Assembly: GCA_031285485.1 (NCBI GenBank)
Contig: JAITWC010000084.1
Location: 1-14,154, forward strand
Direction: 5' to 3'
Length of the DNA: 14,154 nucleotides
DNA from: Alistipes sp.
Lineage (GTDB): Bacteria > Bacteroidota > Bacteroidia > Bacteroidales > Rikenellaceae
A program made the position numbers and the translations under genes. Positions 1-5,632 of this stretch are shown piece after piece; within the stretch, counting starts at the first letter, position 1, and each line of letters starts with the position of its first letter. Below the pieces are notes generated by a model that saw nothing but the letters and a program-made list of their open reading frames with translations, was not told the DNA's origin and searched no databases.

Positions 1-61
1 CATTTTTGCGAAGGTCATCACAGCCGCAAAAGGGACATAATATTTGTTCTACATGACGCAT
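1..61 (-). CDS. Partial gene with N-terminal zinc-ribbon motif; possible transposase
   Basis: Read leftward from an ATG at 61–59, the frame stays open to the window edge and gives 20 residues, MRHVEQILCPFCGCDDLRKN, with the next codon starting in G. The Cys-Pro-x-Cys pair followed by Asp and Lys-Asn resembles the zinc ribbon that opens IS1-type and related transposases, where a Gly after Lys-Asn is common. NrdR-like regulators also start with CPFCG, so that is an alternative, although NrdR normally has the motif nearly at its first residue. A purine-rich GAGAAGAAA lies shortly upstream, and a TATCTTTG promoter box (89–82) lies at a suitable distance. The fragment is too short for a firm call. 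It diverges from the tRNA–tuf operon and probably has no functional link to it. Confidence 0.45.
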   Translation of the reverse strand, partial: MRHVEQILCPFCGCDDLRKN

Positions 62-81
62 AAATGTCGGTTTCTTCTCGA

Positions 82-89
82 CAAAGATA
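82..89 (-). promoter_or_regulatory. Candidate -7 promoter box for the leftward partial gene
   Basis: CAAAGATA on the + strand reads TATCTTTG on the minus strand, a perfect match to the Bacteroidetes -7 consensus TAnnTTTG. Transcription would start near 75, about 14 nt before the ATG at 61. The -33 element is poor: the nearest TTG lies only 15 nt upstream instead of the usual 19–21. Confidence 0.35.
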
Positions 90-147
90 ATTATATTTCA
101 GCTACAATGAGGCATCGCCCAGGATTTAAGTAGCGGAACTTCTTCCC

Positions 148-180
148 AACCCCTCTATATTCTTCCATTTAGGGGTTTTT
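148..180 (+). terminator. Candidate rightward intrinsic terminator without a visible gene
   Basis: AACCCCT (148–154) pairs perfectly with AGGGGTT (171–177) around a 16-nt loop, and a run of T covers 176–180. Only the + strand has the T-tract; the reverse reading ends in GGGAAGAAG. It would therefore stop rightward transcription coming from beyond the window, yet the only gene to its left reads leftward. It may have belonged to a gene that an insertion has separated from it. The large loop lowers confidence. Confidence 0.4.
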
Positions 181-444
181 CGAGCCGAAGAAGAATGCAG
201 AATAACGACGCAGAACAAACCTTAATCACAAACACTTAGCCTTATTTATCCCCGTTTTTCCATTTTGTGAGAAGGAATGATTACCTTTGTGCGGTTGTTT
301 GAAGTAGTGCAAAACGCTGTGATTTATAGAGATAGGACGAACACTAAATCGTTACCAGATACCCCAAAACATTACTTTTTGCCTCCGGTCATATTTCTGT
401 TTCAATTACTCATGACTTTTAGGGCTATTTTTATTCAAAAACGC
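181..444. other. AT-rich non-coding stretch upstream of the operon
   Basis: I see no supported gene here. A 62-codon open frame at 277–465 has no recognisable family, no convincing ribosome-binding site, and runs into the P1 promoter, so I treat it as chance. The stretch is much richer in A and T than the GC-rich operon that follows. Apart from a weak promoter box near 282, nothing structured stands out. Confidence 0.5.
257..289 (+). promoter_or_regulatory. Weak candidate upstream promoter (P0)
   Basis: TACCTTTG at 282–289 is a perfect TAnnTTTG -7 box and is identical to the P1 box. The -33 side is weak: TTTC at 257–260 lies 21 nt away, while the better TTTG (264–267) is only 14 nt away. If active, it starts near 296 and reads toward the tRNA operon. 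Confidence 0.3.
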
Positions 445-475
445 TTTGCAAATACGAATAAATGACATACCTTTG
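445..475 (+). promoter_or_regulatory. Promoter P1 of the tRNA–tuf operon
   Basis: TTTG (445–448), a 19-nt spacer, and TACCTTTG (468–475) match both parts of the Bacteroidetes primary-sigma consensus (TTTG, 19–21 nt, TAnnTTTG). The predicted start is near 482, about 95 nt before tRNA-Thr. The transcript would include the inverted repeat at 503–568. Confidence 0.75.
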
Positions 476-502
476 CGGCCAATTTCGCCCCGTTTTTTCG
501 AG

Positions 503-568
503 TTGAGGGTGTTAATTTATCGCAGGTTCTTGGACATAACGAAATAATAACTACATTTGCACCCTCAA
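503..568. repeat. 9-bp inverted repeat bracketing promoter P2
   Basis: TTGAGGGTG (503–511) and CACCCTCAA (560–568) are perfect reverse complements 48 nt apart. The P2 -33 and -7 boxes (530–559) lie between them, and the right arm overlaps the predicted P2 start near 566. Further imperfect AT pairing (TTAATT near 512–517 with AATAA near 546–550) could extend the stem. It could be an RNA hairpin in P1 transcripts or an operator; the sequence alone does not decide. Confidence 0.5.
530..559 (+). promoter_or_regulatory. Promoter P2 of the tRNA–tuf operon
   Basis: TTG (530–532), a 19-nt spacer, and TACATTTG (552–559) match the Bacteroidetes promoter class, with a perfect -7 box and a slightly short -33. 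The predicted start near 566 is only about 11 nt before tRNA-Thr, a normal distance for a stable-RNA promoter. Confidence 0.7.
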
Positions 569-576
569 ACGGGTAT

Positions 577-650
577 GCCGATGTAGCTCAGTTGGCCAGA
601 GCAGCTGATTTGTAATCAGCTGGTCGGGGGTTCGAATCCCTCCATCGGCT
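577..650 (+). tRNA. tRNA-Thr(UGU)
   Basis: A full cloverleaf is visible. Acceptor arms GCCGATG (577–583) and CATCGGC (643–649) pair perfectly, with discriminator T at 650. Anticodon stem GCTGA/TCAGC encloses loop TTTGTAA with anticodon TGT at 611–613, and the T-loop is TTCGAAT. No CCA is encoded, so it must be added after processing. It is the first gene of the array, and the order Thr-Tyr-Gly before tuf parallels thrU-tyrU-glyT upstream of tufB in E. coli. Confidence 0.97.
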
Positions 651-753
651 CAAAATGAATTTCGAAAGCTACCCCGCCAAGGGATCAGCGACCGAGTGAA
701 ACGGAGAAGCTAATTCCGACAGCAAAATGATAAGGCCAACGAAAACATAACAC

Positions 754-836
754 GGGAGAATACCAGAGTGGCCAAATGGGGCAGACTGTAAATCTGCTGG
801 CGCACGCCTACGGTGGTTCGAATCCATCTTCTCCCA
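754..836 (+). tRNA. tRNA-Tyr(GUA)
   Basis: This is a class II tRNA of 83 nt with a long variable arm, as expected for bacterial tRNA-Tyr. Acceptor arms GGGAGAA (754–760) and TTCTCCC (829–835) pair perfectly, with discriminator A836. Anticodon stem GCAGA/TCTGC holds loop CTGTAAA with anticodon GTA at 788–790. The T-loop is TTCGAAT, and no CCA is encoded. The spacers on both sides are about 100–140 nt and share short words. Confidence 0.97.
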
Positions 837-860
837 CAACGAAAAGCCGATCTTGCCTTT

Positions 861-892
861 GAAAAGTTTTCCTGCAGGGGGAAAGATTTTTC
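861..892 (+). other. Hairpin with T-tract in the Tyr–Gly spacer
   Basis: GTTTTCC (866–872) can pair with GGGAAA and the following G (880–885), and TTTTT follows at 887–891. That looks like a weak intrinsic terminator or attenuator. Alternatively, GAAAA (861–865) pairs with TTTTC (888–892), giving one long AT-rich stem with a mismatch. Since the downstream genes are essential and no promoter is visible after it, it can at most reduce transcription or mark a processing site. Confidence 0.35.
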
Positions 893-928
893 GTTGTAAG
901 GGTCCCCACGGCAAGCGGAAATGGATCA

Positions 929-948
929 CTCGGTTGCCAGCAACCGAG
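929..948 (+). other. Perfect 8-bp hairpin in the Tyr–Gly spacer
   Basis: CTCGGTTG (929–936) and CAACCGAG (941–948) pair perfectly around the 4-nt loop CCAG. No T-tract follows, so it is not a terminator. It may guide processing of the tRNA precursor. Its left arm could also pair with ACCGAGTGA (691–699) in the Thr–Tyr spacer, enclosing tRNA-Tyr. Confidence 0.45.
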
Positions 949-978
949 CTAATTCGTCCACGCAAGGGCAAAAAAACT

Positions 979-1051
979 GCGGAAGTAGCTCAGTCGATAG
1001 AGCATCAGCCTTCCAAGCTGAGGGTCGCGAGTTTGAACCTCGTCTTCCGCT
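979..1051 (+). tRNA. tRNA-Gly(UCC) with unusual A19/U56
   Basis: Acceptor arms GCGGAAG (979–985) and CTTCCGC (1044–1050) pair perfectly, with discriminator T1051. Anticodon stem TCAGC/GCTGA holds loop CTTCCAA with anticodon TCC at 1012–1014. The D-loop reads AGTCGATA, so position 19 is A rather than G. The T-loop reads TTTGAAC, so position 56 is T rather than C. The two changes keep a Watson-Crick pair at the normally near-invariant 19–56 contact. It differs from the next tRNA at only four positions (19, 32, 34, 56). By wobble rules this gene, not its neighbour, can read GGA. All stems are intact, so it does not look like a pseudogene. Confidence 0.95.
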
Positions 1052-1131
1052 CAAGAGCAATGAAAGGGCCCGGCGCGCCGCACGCAAGAAACGCGAAAGA
1101 GGCGAGGGAAAGACCTGAAGGCAACACACAG

Positions 1132-1204
1132 GCGGAAGTAGCTCAGTCGGTAGAGCATCAGCTTCCCAAGCTGAGGGTCGCGAGTTCGAACCTCGTCTTC
1201 CGCT
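1132..1204 (+). tRNA. tRNA-Gly(CCC)
   Basis: Acceptor arms GCGGAAG (1132–1138) and CTTCCGC (1197–1203) pair perfectly, with discriminator T1204. Anticodon stem TCAGC/GCTGA holds loop TTCCCAA with anticodon CCC at 1165–1167, which reads GGG only. It has the standard elbow, with G19 in AGTCGGTA and C56 in TTCGAAC. It matches the preceding tRNA-Gly at 69 of 73 positions, so the pair probably arose by tandem duplication followed by an anticodon change. In E. coli this slot before tuf holds a tRNA-Thr (thrT). Confidence 0.95.
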
Positions 1205-1299
1205 CCGAGGGATGGCAAAAAGGAACGGCGACAGGGGCGGTTTTCGCCCGGGATCGCGGCAGGAATAGGAAACACAACTAATAAAATAAGTTTACAGCT

Positions 1300-2487
1300 A
1301 TGGCAAAGGAAAAATTTGACAGATCCAAGCCCCACGTCAACGTCGGCACCATCGGCCACGTCGACCACGGTAAAACGACCCTCACGGCGGCTATTACCAC
1401 CGTGCTCGCCAAGAAGGGTCTCTCGGAACTCCGTTCGTTCGACTCGATCGACAACGCTCCCGAGGAGAAGGAGCGCGGTATCACCATCAACACCTCGCAC
1501 GTTGAGTACCAGACGGCCAACCGCCACTACGCTCACGTAGACTGCCCGGGCCACGCCGACTACGTTAAGAACATGGTAACGGGTGCCGCCCAGATGGACG
1601 GTGCGATTCTCGTTGTCGCCGCAACCGACGGCCCCATGCCCCAGACCAATGAGCATGTTCTGCTCGCCCGTCAGGTGAACGTACCGAAGATCGTCGTTTT
1701 CCTCAACAAGTGCGACATGGTGGACGACGAAGAGATGTTGGACCTCGTGGAACTCGAAGTTCGCGACCTGCTCTCGAAGTACAACTTCGACGGCGACAAT
1801 GCTCCCATCATCCGTGGTTCGGCCCTCGGTGGTCTCAACGGCGAAGCCGCTTGGGAAGACAAGATCATGGAGTTGATGGACAACGTCGACAGCTATATTC
1901 CGATCCCCCCGCGTGAAAACGAAAAACCGTTTCTCATGCCGGTCGAAGACGTGTTCTCGATCACCGGTCGCGGTACCGTTGTTACCGGCCGTATCGAAAC
2001 TGGCATCATCAAGGTTGGCGATCCCGTAGAAATTATCGGTCTAGGTCAAAAACCCATCACCTCGACCTGTACCGGTGTCGAAATGTTCCGCAAGCTGCTC
2101 GACAGCGGCGAGGCAGGTGACAATGTGGGTCTGCTGATGCGTGGTCTCGACAAGAAGGATGTAAAACGCGGTATGGTTGTTGCCAAACCGGGTTCGATCA
2201 CCCCGCACACCGAGTTCGAAGCCGAAGTATACATTCTGAAGAAAGAAGAAGGTGGCCGTCACACTCCGTTCCACAACAAATACCGTCCGCAGTTCTACCT
2301 CCGCACGCTCGACGTAACGGGTGAAGTTGAACTTCAGGCAGGTGTGGACATGGTAATGCCCGGTGACAACGTGACTATCAAGGTTACGTTGATCTACCCC
2401 GTCGCCATCAACGTCGGTCTCCGTTTCGCAATCCGTGAAGGCGGCCGCACGGTAGGTGCAGGTCAGATCACCAAGATTGTAAAATAA
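1300..2487 (+). CDS. tuf: Translation elongation factor Tu
   Basis: EF-Tu carries aminoacyl-tRNA to the ribosomal A site as a GTP complex and hydrolyses GTP on codon recognition. The 395-residue product has the normal family length. The GTPase domain shows GHVDHGKT (19–26), DCPGH (81–85, with catalytic His85) and NKCD (136–139). The β-barrel domains follow, from about residue 210, with typical [16 protein letters not shown] and C-terminal [15 protein letters not shown] sequences. The start at 1300 gives the expected [20 protein letters not shown] opening. It is preceded by an A-rich stretch (around 1271–1290) rather than a Shine-Dalgarno sequence, as is common for strongly expressed Bacteroidetes genes. 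It follows tRNA-Gly by 95 nt and precedes tRNA-Trp by 48 nt, probably on one transcript from P1/P2. Nothing in it is unusual. Confidence 0.99.
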   Translation: MAKEKFDRSKPHVNVGTIGHVDHGKTTLTAAITTVLAKKGLSELRSFDSIDNAPEEKERGITINTSHVEYQTANRHYAHVDCPGHADYVKNMVTGAAQMDGAILVVAATDGPMPQTNEHVLLARQVNVPKIVVFLNKCDMVDDEEMLDLVELEVRDLLSKYNFDGDNAPIIRGSALGGLNGEAAWEDKIMELMDNVDSYIPIPPRENEKPFLMPVEDVFSITGRGTVVTGRIETGIIKVGDPVEIIGLGQKPITSTCTGVEMFRKLLDSGEAGDNVGLLMRGLDKKDVKRGMVVAKPGSITPHTEFEAEVYILKKEEGGRHTPFHNKYRPQFYLRTLDVTGEVELQAGVDMVMPGDNVTIKVTLIYPVAINVGLRFAIREGGRTVGAGQITKIVK

Positions 2488-2501
2488 GATACCAAAACCG
2501 C

Positions 2502-2529
2502 AGGGGGCCGGGCAATAGGGAGGGCCCCT
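2502..2529 (+). other. GC-rich hairpin between tuf and tRNA-Trp
   Basis: AGGGG (2502–2506) pairs with CCCCT (2525–2529), and after a G·G mismatch CC (2508–2509) can pair with GG (2522–2523). No T-tract follows; tRNA-Trp begins 7 nt later. It probably protects the tuf mRNA 3' end after tRNA processing rather than ending transcription. Confidence 0.4.
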
Positions 2530-2535
2530 TGAATT

Positions 2536-2606
2536 AGGAGCATAGTTTAAGGGTAGAATCACGGTCTCCAAAACCGTTGGTGGGAGTTCGAATCTCTCTG
2601 CTCCTG
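2536..2606 (+). tRNA. tRNA-Trp(CCA)
   Basis: Acceptor arms AGGAGCA (2536–2542) and TGCTCCT (2599–2605) pair perfectly, with discriminator G2606, the expected base for bacterial tRNA-Trp. Anticodon stem ACGGT/ACCGT holds loop CTCCAAA with anticodon CCA at 2568–2570, and the T-loop is TTCGAAT. No 3' CCA is encoded. A tRNA-Trp gene between tuf and secE is a recurrent arrangement in bacteria. Its excision would separate the tuf mRNA from the secE–nusG–ribosomal mRNA. Confidence 0.97.
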
Positions 2607-2683
2607 CTGGGTGCCGGGGTGCGAAATCAAGGGAAGGACGCACACAGGGTAAGCCCGCAGTTTTAGGAAAAAAATTATCGAAT

Positions 2684-2869
2684 ATGATAAATTACATCAA
2701 AGAGGCGTACGCTGAACTTGTCCACAAAGTTTCGTGGCCTACTTTCAAAGAACTCCAGTCGTCGACCATCCTTGTCATGGTTGCTTCCCTTTGTTTTGCC
2801 GTGGTGGTGTTGGCGATGGACTTGGCGTTCGAAAACCTGATGAAAACCGTCTACCGACTGCTGTACTAA
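2684..2869 (+). CDS. secE: Preprotein translocase subunit SecE
   Basis: SecE is the small essential subunit of the SecYEG channel in the inner membrane and clamps SecY. The 61-residue product is the single-span form usual outside the enterobacteria. Residues 1–25 form the amphipathic cytoplasmic helix, including the conserved Val-Ser-Trp-Pro (16–19) with Phe21 and Lys22. Residues about 27–46 are a hydrophobic membrane segment, followed by a short tail. The start at 2684 gives the typical MINYIKEAYAELVHKVSWP opening, and an AGGAAA about 15 nt upstream is a weak ribosome site. It lies 12 nt before nusG, the classic secE–nusG pairing. Confidence 0.96.
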   Translation: MINYIKEAYAELVHKVSWPTFKELQSSTILVMVASLCFAVVVLAMDLAFENLMKTVYRLLY

Positions 2870-2881
2870 ACGCGCACAACG

Positions 2882-3445
2882 ATGAGCGAACAGTTGCAGA
2901 GAGAGTGGTATGTGGTGCGAGCCATAGGGGGCAAGGAGAAGAAGGTCAAAGAGTACATTGAGACTGAGATTCGCCACCGCCACCTTGAGGAGCGCATCAC
3001 CCAGGTGTTGATACCTACCGAGAAAGTCTTCACGATCAGAAATGGCAAGAAAGTTTCCAAGGACAAGGTGTCATATCCGGGCTACGTGCTGGTGGAGGCG
3101 GATTTTACAGGTGATATTCCGCATATCTTGCGAAACGTCCCCAATGTGCTCGGCTTCCTCGGCGACTCGAGGGAGGATGGCAGGTCGATGAAGGCAACGC
3201 CCCTGAGGGTCGCCGAAGTCGCCCGCATTCTCGGCAGGGTCGACGAATTGAGTGTGTCGGAGGAGGAGAACGAGGTTCCTTTCTTTGTCGGCGAAACGGT
3301 CAAAGTAACCGATGGGCCATTCTCGAGTTTCTCGGGAACCATCGAGGCCGTTGACAATAGCAGAAAGAAACTCACTGTCTCGGTCAAGATATTCGGCCGC
3401 AAGGCCCCGATGGAGCTGAACTTCACGCAGGTCGAAAAAGAATAA
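2882..3445 (+). CDS. nusG: Transcription elongation/antitermination factor NusG
   Basis: NusG binds the β' clamp of RNA polymerase across the DNA channel. Through its C-terminal domain it contacts S10 (coupling to ribosomes) or Rho. The 187-residue product shows the NGN domain (about 8–115), with WYVVRAIGGKEKKVKEYI at the start and YPGYVLVE at 65–72. A charged linker (about 121–132) leads to the KOW domain (about 134–187), whose core is VGETVKVTDGPFSSFSGTIE. No extra domain is inserted between NGN and KOW. The ATG at 2882 follows the secE stop by 12 nt. Transcription as part of this operon links NusG supply to RNA polymerase and ribosome supply. Confidence 0.98.
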   Translation: MSEQLQREWYVVRAIGGKEKKVKEYIETEIRHRHLEERITQVLIPTEKVFTIRNGKKVSKDKVSYPGYVLVEADFTGDIPHILRNVPNVLGFLGDSREDGRSMKATPLRVAEVARILGRVDELSVSEEENEVPFFVGETVKVTDGPFSSFSGTIEAVDNSRKKLTVSVKIFGRKAPMELNFTQVEKE

Positions 3446-3469
3446 TGAATCAATAATCCAAAAGGAAAA

Positions 3470-3904
3470 ATGGCAAAAGAAATCAGTGGTTTTATCAAAC
3501 TGCAGATAAAAGGTGGTGCTGCCAATCCTTCGCCTCCCGTAGGGCCCGCGCTGGGTTCGAAAGGGGTGAATATAATGGACTTCTGCAAACAGTTCAACGC
3601 TCGTACGCAGGAGTCGGCAGGAAAGGTCTTGCCTGTGATCATCACGGTTTACAGCGACAAGTCTTTTGAGTTCATCATCAAACAGCCGCCGGTGGCAGTA
3701 CAGCTCAAGGAGGCCGCGAAGATCCAGACCGGGAGCCCCGAGCCCAACCGTAAAAGGGTGGGAACGGTGACAGTCGAACAAGTCAGGGCGATCGCGGAAG
3801 GCAAAATGAGCGACTTGAACTGTTTCACCGTAGAAGCCGCCATGAGCATGATCACCGGAACCGCCCGCTCGATGGGTATCCGCGTCCAAGGCGATATTTC
3901 CTGA
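3470..3904 (+). CDS. rplK: 50S ribosomal protein L11
   Basis: L11 forms the base of the GTPase-associated centre with the L10–L12 stalk and 23S rRNA helices 43/44, and is needed for factor function. The 144-residue product has the N-terminal domain with [11 protein letters not shown] (19–29), including Pro23 and Pro26 that shape the thiostrepton/micrococcin site. The C-terminal rRNA-binding domain ends in [20 protein letters not shown]. These residues match the usual drug-sensitive form. An AAAAGGAAAA just before the ATG is a reasonable ribosome site. The nusG–rplK gap is only 24 nt and shows no hairpin, so there is little room for the L1-binding leader that precedes rplK in E. coli. Confidence 0.98.
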   Translation: MAKEISGFIKLQIKGGAANPSPPVGPALGSKGVNIMDFCKQFNARTQESAGKVLPVIITVYSDKSFEFIIKQPPVAVQLKEAAKIQTGSPEPNRKRVGTVTVEQVRAIAEGKMSDLNCFTVEAAMSMITGTARSMGIRVQGDIS

Positions 3905-3923
3905 AGTGTAATCCCTTACGAAG

Positions 3924-4628
3924 ATGAGTAAACTGACAAAAAATCAGAAAGTCGCACAGGCAAAGGTTGAGGCCGGAAGGTTCTACAAACTGCCCGAGGC
4001 GGTTGCGCTCGTAAAGGAGATCACCTTTACGAAATTCGACGCCTCGGTCGACATCGACGTCAAGTTGGGTGTCGACCCGCGCAAGGCGAATCAGATGGTC
4101 CGCGGCGTGGTGACGTTGCCCCACGGCACGGGCAAGCAGGTTCGCGTGTTGGTGCTTTGTACCCCCGAAAAGGAGGACGAAGCAACCAAGGCAGGAGCCG
4201 ACTATGTGGGCCTAGATGACTATGTAGAAAAGATCAAGGGAGGGTGGACGGATGTGGATGTTATAATCTGCACCCCAAACGTGATGGCAAAAGTGGGTGC
4301 GCTCGGTCGTATCCTCGGCCCCCGCGGCCTCATGCCCAACCCGAAGACCGGTACCGTGACTATGGAAGTCGGCAAGGCGGTCGAAGATGTGAAGGCAGGT
4401 AAGATCGACTTCAAGGTCGATAAGTTCGGTATCATGCACACGAGCGTGGGCAAGGTGTCGATGTCGACGGAGCAGTTGACCGACAACGCCAGGGAGTTCA
4501 TGGCAACTATCCTCAAACTGAAACCTTCGGCCTCGAAGGGTACTTACGTTCAGAGCATTTACCTCTCCTCGACCATGTCGCCGGGGATTGCGATAGACGC
4601 TAAATCGGTCGAATCGAAAAACAACTAA
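3924..4628 (+). CDS. rplA: 50S ribosomal protein L1
   Basis: L1 builds the mobile L1 stalk, which contacts the elbow of deacylated tRNA in the E site, and in several bacteria it also represses its own operon. The 234-residue product has normal length. It opens with [20 protein letters not shown] and carries the family signature [18 protein letters not shown], with MPNPKTG at 137–143. The C-terminal part includes [20 protein letters not shown] and the usual SSTMSPGI ending. It follows rplK by 19 nt and precedes rplJ by 6 nt, so translation of the two is probably coupled. No strong Shine-Dalgarno is present; a modest ACGAAG lies directly before the ATG. Confidence 0.98.
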   Translation: MSKLTKNQKVAQAKVEAGRFYKLPEAVALVKEITFTKFDASVDIDVKLGVDPRKANQMVRGVVTLPHGTGKQVRVLVLCTPEKEDEATKAGADYVGLDDYVEKIKGGWTDVDVIICTPNVMAKVGALGRILGPRGLMPNPKTGTVTMEVGKAVEDVKAGKIDFKVDKFGIMHTSVGKVSMSTEQLTDNAREFMATILKLKPSASKGTYVQSIYLSSTMSPGIAIDAKSVESKNN

Positions 4629-4634
4629 GCCACT

Positions 4635-5159
4635 ATGACAAGAGAAGAAAAAAATATCCTCATAGAGAGTCTGGCCGAAAAACTGAACGTCTACTCCGGA
4701 TTCTACCTTACCGACATCTCGACGCTCGATGCCGCCGGAACGGCCGAACTGCGCCGCAAATGTTTCGAAAGAAAGATCAGCCTTGTTGTCATCAAAAATA
4801 CCCTCTTCATCAAAGCGCTGGAGAAGGCTGGCTTGGCCGATGACGAACTCAAGGGTGCCTTGGTGGGCTCAAGTGCGGTTATGTTCACAAACGTGAGCAA
4901 AAGCCCAGCAGTGCTTATCAAGGAGTTTCGCAAAACCTCCGACCGACCGGTGCTCAAAGCCGCTTACGTCGAGGAAAGCGTCTACATCGGCGAAAACCAG
5001 CTCGAAATGCTCATCAACGTTAAGAGCCGCAACGAACTCATTGCCGACGTCATCGCACTGCTCCAGTCTCCGGCCAAGAACGTTATCTCTGCTCTGCAAT
5101 GTAGCGCCGGCCAAAAGATCGCGGGCCTCGTGAAAACTCTCGAAGATCGCGGAAACTAA
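4635..5159 (+). CDS. rplJ: 50S ribosomal protein L10
   Basis: L10 anchors the L7/L12 dimers to the ribosome and with them forms the flexible stalk. The 174-residue product has the globular rRNA-binding region (about 1–130), with TREEKNILIESLAEKL at the start and KISLVVIKNTLF near 48–59. A C-terminal helix follows (about 131–174, including IADVIALLQSPAKNVISALQ) where L12 dimers attach. The ATG lies only 6 nt after the rplA stop with no ribosome site, suggesting coupling by re-initiation. This short gap also rules out a dedicated L10 autoregulatory leader directly upstream of rplJ, which many bacteria have. Confidence 0.98.
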   Translation: MTREEKNILIESLAEKLNVYSGFYLTDISTLDAAGTAELRRKCFERKISLVVIKNTLFIKALEKAGLADDELKGALVGSSAVMFTNVSKSPAVLIKEFRKTSDRPVLKAAYVEESVYIGENQLEMLINVKSRNELIADVIALLQSPAKNVISALQCSAGQKIAGLVKTLEDRGN

Positions 5160-5195
5160 AAGAATCAAATAACAAATTAAAAAATAACAACAACC

Positions 5196-5576
5196 ATGGC
5201 AGATATCAAGAAGCTCGCCGAAGAGCTCGTAAACCTGACAGTTAAAGAAGTAAACGAATTGGCCTCCGTTCTCAAGGACGAATATGGCATCGAACCCGCA
5301 GCCGCAGCTGTTACAGTAGCCGCAGCTCCCGCAATAGGTGACGCAGCGGCCGCTCCCGCCGAAAAGAGCACTTTCGACGTGATGCTCGTGAACGCCGGAC
5401 AGGCCAAGTTGCAGGTAGTGAAGATCGTTAAAGAAATGACCGGTTTGGGCCTGAAAGAGGCAAAAGACCTCGTAGACGCAGCGCCAAAAGCTATCAAGGA
5501 AGGCGTCTCGAAAGAAGAGGCCGAAAGCCTGAAAGTTTCGCTCGAAGAAGTTGGTGCCGAAGTCGAACTCAAATAG
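5196..5576 (+). CDS. rplL: 50S ribosomal protein L7/L12
   Basis: L7/L12 is the multi-copy stalk protein that recruits and activates translational GTPases such as EF-Tu. The 126-residue product shows the N-terminal dimerisation region (about 1–32), an Ala/Pro-rich hinge (about 33–56) and the C-terminal factor-binding domain (about 58–126), with [19 protein letters not shown] and [16 protein letters not shown]. The 36-nt gap after rplJ is nearly all A, T and C with no hairpin and no Shine-Dalgarno. Such an open A-rich start region suits the high translation needed for a protein present in several copies per ribosome. A hairpin follows 16 nt after the stop. Confidence 0.98.
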   Translation: MADIKKLAEELVNLTVKEVNELASVLKDEYGIEPAAAAVTVAAAPAIGDAAAAPAEKSTFDVMLVNAGQAKLQVVKIVKEMTGLGLKEAKDLVDAAPKAIKEGVSKEEAESLKVSLEEVGAEVELK

Positions 5577-5591
5577 TTCGTCGCCCCATCG

Positions 5592-5629
5592 TGACGACGG
5601 GACCTGATCGTCCCGTCGTCAGCAGTTTT
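5592..5629 (+). terminator. Likely partial terminator (attenuator) between rplL and rpoB
   Basis: TGACGACGGGAC (5592–5603) and GTCCCGTCGTCA (5610–5621) form a perfect 12-bp stem with a 6-nt loop CTGATC. The short T-run (TTTT at 5626–5629) starts 5 nt after the stem, so termination should be incomplete. The place matches the rplL–rpoB attenuator of E. coli, which lowers rpoBC expression relative to the ribosomal genes. An RNA-processing site is the alternative. No TTTG-type promoter follows before rpoB, so readthrough must supply it. Confidence 0.65.
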
Positions 5630-5632
5630 ATC

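Noticed and set aside
277..465. 62-codon open frame upstream of the tRNA array
   Set aside because: No family resemblance, no convincing ribosome site, AT-rich chance composition, and it overlaps promoter elements near 282 and P1 at 445–475.
1235..1249. GGGCG/CGCCC hairpin before tuf as a terminator
   Set aside because: Only 5 bp and no T-tract follows; termination here would cut off an essential operon with no visible downstream promoter.
853..1281. 142-codon open frame across the Tyr–Gly spacer and both tRNA-Gly genes
   Set aside because: It reads through two clear tRNA genes, and its internal protein repeat is just the duplicated tRNA sequence translated twice.
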